From: a bacterium
GTDB lineage: Bacteria > Patescibacteriota > Saccharimonadia > Saccharimonadales > UBA4665
Length of the DNA stretch: 32,115 nucleotides
Assembly (NCBI GenBank): GCA_021809645.1
Contig: JAJZKE010000005.1
Location: 1 to 32,115, forward strand
Direction of reading: 5' to 3'
Shown here piece by piece: positions 24,234-32,115 of the stretch. The notes beneath the pieces are model-generated. The model had not been told where the DNA came from. It ran no database searches and worked only from the letters and a program-made list of their open reading frames with translations. The translations under genes and the position numbers were made by a program. Positions within the stretch are counted from its first letter, which is position 1, and every line of letters begins with the position of its first letter.

Positions 24234-25463
24234 TCAGAAGTGAATAAATGAACTTGGGTGCGTTAAGATCCATAATTTAGAAGGCGGATTTATCATTTGA
24301 CTTAATTCAACTCCTGTACTAGCTTTGTAATTTAATACTTTGTTGTAGTAATTAACATTACCTATCATCTGAGTTGAGTTATAGCTGTTAATAGGGTTTA
24401 GATCTATTGATTTAGTTAACGAACTGCCTCCCCATGCTTTCATATTGACAGTTTGAGTCGTAATTGCGGTGATTATTTTATTCTGCCATGGTACGTTATA
24501 TTCACCGACAACAGCTCCCTTATTTAGATTAAAGACACTATCAGCATTAATAAAGTTGGATTGAGCACTTATAACTAGCACTTTACTAGCTATCATAGCA
24601 TCGAATAAATTGGGAGCCTGCATTAATGCCGTAATTATCGTTACTGGATTGTTATTGACCAATATCTTAGATGCTGAAACAAAAACACCACCGGCTTGAT
24701 TGGTATTTCCGGTCTTTATACCGACTATATTATTCTGGCCCAACAGGAAATTAACATTTTTAATTGTCCCAACTACTGGAAAGCCACTAGCTGTGGGTTT
24801 TGCGGCAATACTAGATAATACCTGATTATTCATAACCATCTCGCCAATTTTAACAAGGTCATATGCAGTTGAAGTAGTTGTTGGGCTATAACCACTCGCA
24901 TCTATCCCAATATGCGTATCGTATAGTTTGTGATCCTTCAGTAGTTGACTGGCATACAGCTTATAGTTAGATAAAGAACCAAACGCCCAGATTGCTAGAC
25001 TATCGGCAATATTGTCGGCGGATGGCAACAGCATAGCTTCTAACATTTGATATTCGGTTAACTTTTCGCCATTAAAAACAAACATATCAGAACCATCGCC
25101 TGCTTGATACTTGTTATAAATTGCAACGTCACTAGGAGTAATTGTAATTATTGGACCGGTCTGACCGATCGTTAACGGATATTTTTTTAAAACACATAAA
25201 GCAGTAATAAGCTTGGCAGTTGAAGCTGTCGGCATGGGTATATTTATTCCGTGCGTGGCAACAACTCCAGAGTTATTTATGCCTATAGCTGCTTGACCGT
25301 AAGTCGGCCATTTAATATTGGTCATCAATACTTTATTGGAAACTGTATAATTTTTATTAAGGGGTACAATTATAGGTTTAGAATTTAGTCCCCAACTGAC
25401 ATAGATAATAGCTAAAACAACAACTAAGAATAATAACCAATATTTTTTACTCATGCATTTCAT
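24234..25463 (-). CDS. D-alanyl-D-alanine carboxypeptidase-like (S11/PBP5-type) protein
   Basis: SxxK 'STAK', SxN 'SADN', 'KTGNT' motifs; N-terminal TM. Confidence 0.85.
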   Translation of the reverse strand: MKCMSKKYWLLFLVVVLAIIYVSWGLNSKPIIVPLNKNYTVSNKVLMTNIKWPTYGQAAIGINNSGVVATHGINIPMPTASTAKLITALCVLKKYPLTIGQTGPIITITPSDVAIYNKYQAGDGSDMFVFNGEKLTEYQMLEAMLLPSADNIADSLAIWAFGSLSNYKLYASQLLKDHKLYDTHIGIDASGYSPTTTSTAYDLVKIGEMVMNNQVLSSIAAKPTASGFPVVGTIKNVNFLLGQNNIVGIKTGNTNQAGGVFVSASKILVNNNPVTIITALMQAPNLFDAMIASKVLVISAQSNFINADSVFNLNKGAVVGEYNVPWQNKIITAITTQTVNMKAWGGSSLTKSIDLNPINSYNSTQMIGNVNYYNKVLNYKASTGVELSQMINPPSKLWILTHPSSFIHF

Positions 25464-25570
25464 ATAATATCAATTAAAGCTTAAGCTCACTAGCATATAG
25501 AAGAGTTGTCGGTTGACAGTTGGACGGCTATAATATTAATCAATTAACATAAAGAAATTGGAGGTCTGAA

Positions 25571-26143
25571 GTGTCGGCTGTACTTATTATCATCATTGTA
25601 GTTATCGTTCTATTAATCATCATCGCAGTAATAATGTATAACGGATTAGTTACTCTAAATCAAAGGGTAGAAGAAGCTTGGAGCGATATCACGGTTCAAC
25701 TTAAAAGACGTTATGATCTAATACCTAATCTAGTGAGTACAGTTAAAGGTTATGCTGCTCACGAAAAAACTGTTTTTGAGGATGTCACTAAAGCACGAAC
25801 TCAGGCTATTAACGCGAACGGCGTTAAAGAAACTTCGCAAGCCGAAAACCAATTTCAACAAACTATGAAAAGTTTATTTGCCGTCGCTGAAAATTACCCA
25901 GACCTTAAGGCTAGTCAGAACTTTCAAGAGCTTCAAGACGAATTAACAGATACAGAAGATAAAATTCAAGCTTCAAGACGTTTCTATAACAATGAAGTTA
26001 AAGACTTTAATACTAAACGACAAACTTTTCCAACTCGCTTATTTGCTAAAATGCTTCATTTTGATAAGGATAAGGAATATTTCGAACTTGACGAGGCTTC
26101 TAGTCAAGCAGTTAGTGAGCCTGTTAATGTCAGCTTCAACTAG
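25571..26143 (+). CDS. lemA: LemA family protein
   Basis: '[43 protein letters not shown]'; GTG start with TTGGAGG SD. Confidence 0.92.
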   Translation: MSAVLIIIIVVIVLLIIIAVIMYNGLVTLNQRVEEAWSDITVQLKRRYDLIPNLVSTVKGYAAHEKTVFEDVTKARTQAINANGVKETSQAENQFQQTMKSLFAVAENYPDLKASQNFQELQDELTDTEDKIQASRRFYNNEVKDFNTKRQTFPTRLFAKMLHFDKDKEYFELDEASSQAVSEPVNVSFN

Positions 26144-26149
26144 TAGTAT

Positions 26150-27031
26150 ATGTATAAAGATATAGGCCAAAACAAGAGACGAACGATATATATAATGCTA
26201 TTTTTTGTTATTTTCGTAGTAGTTATTATTTGGTTATTCGTTAAATTTCTAAACGGCAATTTATCAATATTTTATGGTGGTATGGCTGGAGCGTTAATCT
26301 ATACAGGTTTAAGTTACTATTTTGGATCACGAATGGCTTTAGCTGTTAATCGTGCCAAAAAAATAACAAAAAAAGATAATCCAACTCTTTGGCAAACAGT
26401 CGAAAATCTATCAATTAGCGACGGCTTACCAATGCCAGCAGTATATATTATGCAAGACTCTGCACCCAATGCTTTCGCTACTGGTCGTGACCAGAACCAT
26501 TCAGCTGTATGCGTAACTACAGGCTTGTTAGAAATTATGAATAAGAATGAATTAGAAGGTGTTATATCTCATGAATTAAGTCACATTAAAAACTATGATA
26601 TGAGAGTTAATATGATAGCTTTTGCTTTAACTGCAGTTATATCATTACTGGCTGATATTATTATCCAGATTGTTTGGTTTGGTGGCGATGAGAGAGATAG
26701 CGCCAATAACCAGATATTTATGTTTATGGGTATCGTAGCAGCTATCTTAGCTCCAATTGTTGCTAGTTTTATTCAACTGGCAATATCTAGACAAAGAGAG
26801 TATTTAGCTGATGCTAGTGGTGCGATGACCACCAGATATCCTGAAGGTCTAATTAGTGCACTGCAAAAAATATCAAAAGTAGGCAGTGCGACAAAAGTTC
26901 AAAATAGTTCTACGGCCCATATGTTTTTTGCTAATCCCCTAAAAAAACATATTGTTTCAGGTTTATTCAGTACTCATCCACCAATCAAAGAAAGAATTAA
27001 AAGATTGCAGGAAATGGAAGGCAATGCCTAA
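26150..27031 (+). CDS. htpX: Protease HtpX (M48)
   Basis: 'GVISHELSHIKNYDMRVN' HExxH, 'AISRQREYLADASGA', 'STHPPIKERIKRL'. Confidence 0.93.
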   Translation: MYKDIGQNKRRTIYIMLFFVIFVVVIIWLFVKFLNGNLSIFYGGMAGALIYTGLSYYFGSRMALAVNRAKKITKKDNPTLWQTVENLSISDGLPMPAVYIMQDSAPNAFATGRDQNHSAVCVTTGLLEIMNKNELEGVISHELSHIKNYDMRVNMIAFALTAVISLLADIIIQIVWFGGDERDSANNQIFMFMGIVAAILAPIVASFIQLAISRQREYLADASGAMTTRYPEGLISALQKISKVGSATKVQNSSTAHMFFANPLKKHIVSGLFSTHPPIKERIKRLQEMEGNA

Positions 27032-27983
27032 AAAGAAAGTTCAAAATAAAAAAACCAAGAAGTCCAGGTCCCTACCCAAAGAGAAGCGGATAAAAGATAA
27101 TTATCTTGATGAACAAACTGAACAGTTAGTAAAATTGCCAAATGTTTTAAAAATAACTAAAGACAGTTGGTTAGTTATTTGGAATAATCGATTTATATTT
27201 TTGAAGATTGCTTTTGTTTATGAACTTACTTACTTAATTTTGGTTCTTGGTCTTAGTAGTCCAAGTAATGTCAGTTCTTTAAAAAAAGAATTTAGTGGTG
27301 TTTTTCATGGACAGCTAAGTTCTATTTATTCAGGATTAAGTATTTTTACATATTTGATTGGTTCTTCGACTAGTAGTGCAACTCCAGCTGGTAGCGCCTA
27401 TCAAGGATTTATCTTAATTATTGCCAGTTTAAGTATTATTTGGACACTTCGGCAGCTGTATATGAAAAGTAACATTAGAGCTCGGGATAGCTTTTATAAG
27501 GGTCTATATCCGTTAATTCAATATATTTTAGTTTTATTGTTTATCGGTCTAGAATTGTTGCCGCTAATCGGTGGCTTAGGACTTTATGGGCTATTAATAA
27601 ATGGCGGCATAGCAGTAACTGCCTTAGAAAAGATTATCTCGATTGCGTTAATTATTGCTTTGATTGTCGTTAGTCTCTATTTAATATCATCTTCTGTTAT
27701 TGCCCTATATATCGTGACACTGCCAGATATGACACCATTGAAGGCTCTTAGATCGGCAAAAAGGCTAGTTAAAAACCAAAGATGGACGATATTGCGTAAG
27801 ATTATTTTTTTACCAGTATTACTTCTTATAGCTATCGGTCTAGTTATGCTTTTCTTAATTCTGGCAATACCAGCCATAGCTGCTTGGGTTTTTGTCATCC
27901 TCAGTCTATCATCGTTAATATATGCTCATAGTTATCTATATAATCTATACCGAGGATTAATTAATGAACAAAGTTCAAGCTAA
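27024..27983 (+). CDS. Multi-TM membrane protein of unknown function
   Basis: ATG 27024 overlaps the htpX stop (track start 26952 lies inside htpX); several predicted TM helices. Confidence 0.65.
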   Translation: MPKKKVQNKKTKKSRSLPKEKRIKDNYLDEQTEQLVKLPNVLKITKDSWLVIWNNRFIFLKIAFVYELTYLILVLGLSSPSNVSSLKKEFSGVFHGQLSSIYSGLSIFTYLIGSSTSSATPAGSAYQGFILIIASLSIIWTLRQLYMKSNIRARDSFYKGLYPLIQYILVLLFIGLELLPLIGGLGLYGLLINGGIAVTALEKIISIALIIALIVVSLYLISSSVIALYIVTLPDMTPLKALRSAKRLVKNQRWTILRKIIFLPVLLLIAIGLVMLFLILAIPAIAAWVFVILSLSSLIYAHSYLYNLYRGLINEQSSS

Positions 27984-29976
27984 AGATAGGATAAAAAAAC
28001 TAAAAGCGTTAATTGAAGAATATCGTTATCATTATCATGTCCTTGACGAGTCAATAATGAGCGATGAAGCTGCTGATAGTCTAAAACATGAACTTAGTCA
28101 GCTTGAAAATCAATATCCTGATCTCATAACTCCAGATAGTCCAACCCAGAGAATAGCTGGCCAATCATTGCCCGGCTTTAAGTCAGTTTCTCATAAAGAA
28201 AGAATGATAAGTTTAAATGATGCTTTTAGCAACCAAGAAGTTAAATCTTGGCAAGAAAGAATCATTAAATTAATTGATAATACTAAACTTGAATACTTTG
28301 TTGATATTAAAATGGACGGCTTGGCCTGCGCCTTAGTTTACGAGGACGGTCAACTATTTCAAGGAATAACAAGAGGTGATGGTTTTGTCGGTGAGGACGT
28401 TACGGCCAACATTAGAACTATTGAATCAATACCACTTAAACTTAGAAAAAGTCAAAAATATCAATACATGCTTAAAGGACGAACTGAAATACGTGGCGAG
28501 ATAATTATGTATAAAAAAGATTTTGATGAATTAAATAAAAAGCGTAAAAAGCAAGGTCTAGCTGAATTTGCTAATCCGAGAAATACAGCAGCTGGTACGA
28601 TTAGGCAGCTTGATCCGTCTTTAGTTGCTAGCCGAAAGTTATACTTTAGAGCTTATGATTTAATCAAGGATGATCACCAAGTATCATCAAACAGTGAGGT
28701 ATATCAAATCCTTAAAGAACTCGGATTTTTAGTCAATGACATGAGTAAGGTCTGTCATTCGTTAGACGAAGTATTCAATTTTGCTAACGATTGGCAAGTT
28801 AAAAGACAAAGCCTACCTTTTAATACTGATGGTCTGGTAATCAAAATTAATGACAAAGAAATATATCAAAAACTAGGTGTCGTCGGTAAAGCACCGAGAG
28901 CCGCAATCGCCTATAAATACGCTGCTGAACAAGCAACAACTAAGCTATTAGATATTCTAGTATCAATTGGTCGAACCGGTACTGCTACTCCCGTAGCAAT
29001 GCTTCAGCCAGTTACTATTGCGGGGACAACAGTCCAAATGGCAACCTTGCATAATGAAGGAGAGATACATCGCAAAGACATTAGGATAGGCGATACGGTA
29101 ATCGTTCATAAAGCTGGTGATATTATTCCAGAAGTAATTGAACCAATTATTAAATTAAGAAGTGGTCAAGAAAAAGTCTTTAGAATGCCCAAAAATTGCC
29201 CAGACTGTGGCCAACCATTGGCAAAATATGCTAAGGATGATGCTGCCTGGAGATGTATGAATAAAGATTGTCAGTCTAGAATCTGGAAGAGAATAGAACA
29301 CTATGCTTCAAAAGAGTCCCTAGATATTGAAGGCTTAGGAGAAAAGAACGTTATTTCTCTTTTAGATGCTGGCTTAATAAAAGATCAAGCTGATATTTAT
29401 ATACTCAAAGAAGTACAAGTTGCTAAACTAGAACGTTTTGGCAAGTTATCAGCAAATAAATTAATCGAAGCTATTAGAGCAAAAAAGCGGCCAGACTTAA
29501 ATCGTTTTATATACGGATTAGGAATTAGACATGTTGGTGTTCAAACAGCCATTGATTTAGCAAACTATTTTAAAAATATCGAAGCTTTATCGCTGGCAAA
29601 TATTGATCAATTAAAAAAAGTTGAAGGAATTGGTGATGTAGTCGCTGAATCAATTGTTGAATGGTTTGCCGAACCTAGCAACAAGTCCTTATTAGATAAA
29701 TTCAAAAAACAAGGAGTTTGGCCAAAAACAGCTTATCAAATTAACGGGCCCTTAAAAGATACAAAAATAGTTATCACCGGTAGTCTGAAAAGTATGTTAA
29801 GAGAAGAAGCAGCTGAAGCGATACGTTTACTTGGGGGTACATTTCAAGGTAGTGTTGGCAAGGATACCGATATCCTAGTCGTCGCCGATAAAACCGGATC
29901 ATCTAAAATTAAAAAAGCAAATGAGTTAGGAATTAAACAAATAACGGAAGACGAATTTATTAAAATGATAAGCTAA
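27964..29976 (+). CDS. ligA: NAD-dependent DNA ligase
   Basis: 'YFVDIKMDGLACALVYEDGQL' KxDG active site, Zn finger 'CPDCGQPL...CMNKDCQ', HhH repeats, C-terminal BRCT. Confidence 0.96.
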   Translation: MNKVQAKDRIKKLKALIEEYRYHYHVLDESIMSDEAADSLKHELSQLENQYPDLITPDSPTQRIAGQSLPGFKSVSHKERMISLNDAFSNQEVKSWQERIIKLIDNTKLEYFVDIKMDGLACALVYEDGQLFQGITRGDGFVGEDVTANIRTIESIPLKLRKSQKYQYMLKGRTEIRGEIIMYKKDFDELNKKRKKQGLAEFANPRNTAAGTIRQLDPSLVASRKLYFRAYDLIKDDHQVSSNSEVYQILKELGFLVNDMSKVCHSLDEVFNFANDWQVKRQSLPFNTDGLVIKINDKEIYQKLGVVGKAPRAAIAYKYAAEQATTKLLDILVSIGRTGTATPVAMLQPVTIAGTTVQMATLHNEGEIHRKDIRIGDTVIVHKAGDIIPEVIEPIIKLRSGQEKVFRMPKNCPDCGQPLAKYAKDDAAWRCMNKDCQSRIWKRIEHYASKESLDIEGLGEKNVISLLDAGLIKDQADIYILKEVQVAKLERFGKLSANKLIEAIRAKKRPDLNRFIYGLGIRHVGVQTAIDLANYFKNIEALSLANIDQLKKVEGIGDVVAESIVEWFAEPSNKSLLDKFKKQGVWPKTAYQINGPLKDTKIVITGSLKSMLREEAAEAIRLLGGTFQGSVGKDTDILVVADKTGSSKIKKANELGIKQITEDEFIKMIS

Positions 29977-30017
29977 AAGCTAGTAATATTTCGTCATATA
30001 TATTAAAATAAATCAAT

Positions 30018-30920
30018 ATGACGAGATCAAATAATAGGATGAATAAAGTGCCGAGAAGGCCGAGATATAATCGAGATTCATTAAATTACGAAGATACTGT
30101 AAAAACCTATTTAGCAGGTAAAATTGAATTTCCAGTGGCGGTCGGTAATCTTAGGAAATTGGCGACAGCAGAATCAATTTTAGCAGCAGGTGAGTTAACG
30201 TTAGAAAAAGCCTTAAAGATAAAGGAACCAAATGATTCACATAATCATTTGGTAGAAGCGGAAAGATTATTTCGAGCTTCTGAAGCAGCTAATTTACCAG
30301 GTAAGACAACATATTTACCACGATTTCTAGCCAGAGCAATAATGTTAAAAAGTTATGTGCCGGCTTTTGCTTTAATGAGATTTGAATCAACTATGCCGAC
30401 TGACTTAATGACAGAAAAAATATATGAAGCTATATTAACTGGCGGTAAATTATTGACTGAGGCATATGATCAAGGACATCCAGATAGAAAAGGCATATCG
30501 GGCTCAATAGCTCAGTTTGCTGTCATGGCTTTATTAACAAGAAAAACATTAGAGGGTCAACAGATATTAGCCACTCCAGCAACTTTTAGTGAAAGAAGAC
30601 AAAATAGGCCAAATTCGATAGTTAATCATAATTGGGATATTGGTTTATATAGCCAAGCAGAAGGTTATCCATATTTAGAACATCGACTCAAAGTAGTAGC
30701 TAGTTATAACGGCAACCAGCTGGCTGATGGGCCGGGAGTTTCAACTATTTACGTTCATCCAGAACTTTCTTATCAGACAACTGAGAGATTTGTTGGGTAT
30801 AATATTATTAGAGCTTGTATAGCTGAAACACCAGATAATGATGCTCCATCAAATAGTTTAAATTTTAGGACTCAAGAATTATTTAGATTACTTGAAAGAC
30901 GAACAGCTGCGCCAAACTAA
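30018..30920 (+). CDS. Hypothetical protein
   Basis: 300 aa, no recognised motif. Confidence 0.6.
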   Translation: MTRSNNRMNKVPRRPRYNRDSLNYEDTVKTYLAGKIEFPVAVGNLRKLATAESILAAGELTLEKALKIKEPNDSHNHLVEAERLFRASEAANLPGKTTYLPRFLARAIMLKSYVPAFALMRFESTMPTDLMTEKIYEAILTGGKLLTEAYDQGHPDRKGISGSIAQFAVMALLTRKTLEGQQILATPATFSERRQNRPNSIVNHNWDIGLYSQAEGYPYLEHRLKVVASYNGNQLADGPGVSTIYVHPELSYQTTERFVGYNIIRACIAETPDNDAPSNSLNFRTQELFRLLERRTAAPN

Positions 30921-30971
30921 TCTAGATAGCTATATATTGATCATTTGTTTGTAAATTGTTATGCTTGTATC

Positions 30972-31085
30972 AGTCGTGCGTATCAAAAGCGGCGAAGGCC
31001 ATAAAACAAAAAATAAGACAAAATGCACCCGCCGCTAGGGTGGGCGCGCACGAAAATATAGGTCATCGTTGATGGCCTATATTTT
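30972..31085 (+). ncRNA. Candidate structured small RNA with own promoter and terminator
   Basis: TTGATC-N17-TATGCT with extended TGT upstream; P1 TCGTGCG/CGCACGA, P2 AGCGGCG/CGCCGCT, terminator ATAGGTCATC-GTT-GATGGCCTAT-ATTTT; noncoding GC-rich islet in AT-rich DNA. Confidence 0.65.
31058..31085 (+). terminator. Intrinsic terminator of the candidate ncRNA
   Basis: 10-bp stem with one mismatch/wobble, 3-nt loop, AT-rich tail. Confidence 0.75.
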
Positions 31086-31140
31086 ATATAAAGATCAATT
31101 GAAATGACCTAAAGACCTGATATTATTAGTCATATATTAT

Positions 31141-31217
31141 GGGGCTATAGCTCAGTTGATTAGAGCGCTACACTGGCAGTGTAGAGGTCGAGGGTTTGAG
31201 TCCCTCTAGCTCCACCA
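31141..31217 (+). tRNA. tRNA-Ala (GGC), CCA encoded
   Basis: GGGGCTA/TAGCTCC acceptor, CTACA-CTGGCAG-TGTAG anticodon arm, GGTTTGAGTCC T-arm, ACCA. Confidence 0.95.
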
Positions 31218-31222
31218 GTCAT

Positions 31223-31576
31223 TTATCTTGTTTTAACTTTGCGAATAGATGCTACTAAAGCAAGCGCGGTAGCTCCAGTAATAACTGCATACCTAAGTTT
31301 ATGTTCACCAATTTCTTCTTTAAACTTAATTGTTAAAGACCCTGGGTTTTCATTTTCTTCTACGCTATTTATTTTATCAATTGGAAATGGAATAACATTT
31401 ATCCCCTCATCTCCTTCAATCTTTAATTCTGCGGTCATGACGTGGTACGGATCTTTATTACCGAACGATCTTGCCTTTTCTATGGCATGGCTTACAAAAT
31501 TAACTATTACACCTCTTAAATCACCAGGGTGTTCACCTATTATGTTTGGTTCAGATTCCAAGGGCATATTTGTCAT
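31223..31576 (-). CDS. Hypothetical protein with C-terminal TM
   Basis: 117 aa; more protein-like than the antisense 31239-31583 ORF. Confidence 0.5.
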   Translation of the reverse strand: MTNMPLESEPNIIGEHPGDLRGVIVNFVSHAIEKARSFGNKDPYHVMTAELKIEGDEGINVIPFPIDKINSVEENENPGSLTIKFKEEIGEHKLRYAVITGATALALVASIRKVKTR

Positions 31577-31735
31577 AATATAAAATATATCAGTAAAGTT
31601 TATAGAACATTAAGTCTGATCCTGTATTCGTTGACAGTCAAGTAGTCTAGAGACTTACTTGTGAATATTTTAGAATCTAGTTGATTTATAAGATCAAATA
31701 TTTAGAAATGATCAGCAGGCTATATAATATATGTC

Positions 31736-32115
31736 ATGCAGCTAATTGTTGATGGCCTATATATCAATTATCAGAGACAAGGTAAAGGCAAGAAGGTTAT
31801 CCTATTACATGGTTGGGCTGATAGTTCCAAGGGTATGCAGCCAATTTTTAATAAATTATCTAAAAAATTTGATGTTTTAGCTATTGATTTACCTGGATTT
31901 GGCGCTAGTCAAAGGCCTAAAACTGATTGGGGCTTAAATGATTACGCCAATTTTGTTGCTGAACTAGTTAAAAAATTAAAAATCAATGGTATCTATTCTA
32001 TAGTTGGTCATAGCAATGGAGGAGCAATCGCTATCAAAGCTCTTGCTAATAGCTATATTTCTACTGAAAAGTTAATACTAATTTCAAGCTCAGGGATTAG
32101 AAATAAGCAAAAAGG
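31736..32115 (+). CDS. Alpha/beta hydrolase, truncated at window end
   Basis: 'KVILLHGWADSSKGMQPIFNKLSKKFDVLAIDLPGFGAS' and 'SIVGHSNGGAIAIKAL' (GxSxG); TATAAT 7 nt before ATG; absent from the ORF track because no stop is reached. Confidence 0.85.
   Translation, partial: MQLIVDGLYINYQRQGKGKKVILLHGWADSSKGMQPIFNKLSKKFDVLAIDLPGFGASQRPKTDWGLNDYANFVAELVKKLKINGIYSIVGHSNGGAIAIKALANSYISTEKLILISSSGIRNKQK

Noticed and set aside
31239-31583. + strand ORF opposite 31223-31576
   Set aside because: Composition looks like an antisense shadow; the minus ORF is more protein-like. Not fully resolvable without homologues.
31068-31762. 15-mer GTTGATGGCCTATAT shared by the ncRNA terminator (31068) and the hydrolase start (31748)
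   Set aside because: An exact 15-mer pair in 32 kb of AT-rich sequence is expected by chance.

Overview
AT-rich, gene-dense 32 kb window. Gene content and compactness suggest a reduced Patescibacteria/CPR genome, possibly Saccharibacteria; that is inference and untested. TGA behaves as a stop. Four zones are visible. (1) 1-3.4 kb: glycosyltransferase, P-loop nucleotide kinase-like protein, NAD-epimerase, and a HAD phosphatase on the opposite strand. (2) 3.5-11.4 kb: an accessory zone of mostly single-gene units. These are a 2H phosphoesterase, a frameshifted SAM methyltransferase, an ATP-grasp graspetide-type ligase directly preceded by a small Pro/Thr/Asp-rich putative RiPP precursor, DUF6624, CofE-like, Ham1/RdgB-like, a C39-like peptidase and a Phd/PIN toxin-antitoxin pair. 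They are separated by at least three families of diverged intergenic repeats carrying hairpin/T-tract elements. (3) 11.4-23 kb: lineage-specific hypotheticals, a Fur-family regulator divergent from a NicO-type Ni/Co transporter with a Nur-box-like operator between them, an orphan b6-type dihaem cytochrome b, prepilin-like proteins and an MFS exporter. (4) 23-32 kb: tRNA-Cys, HNH remnant, tRNA-Leu, RelBE-type TA, DacA-like, LemA, HtpX, LigA, a candidate structured ncRNA gene with its own promoter and terminator, tRNA-Ala and a truncated alpha/beta hydrolase. Best leads: the candidate graspetide system (5319-6545); a recurrent extended -10 (TGTTANNAT) placed exactly 6 nt before start codons, implying leaderless mRNAs and often abutting a terminator hairpin; the repeat-bounded cassette-like units; and the ~114-nt ncRNA at 30972-31085. 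All homology calls are from motif recognition by eye; no searches were run.
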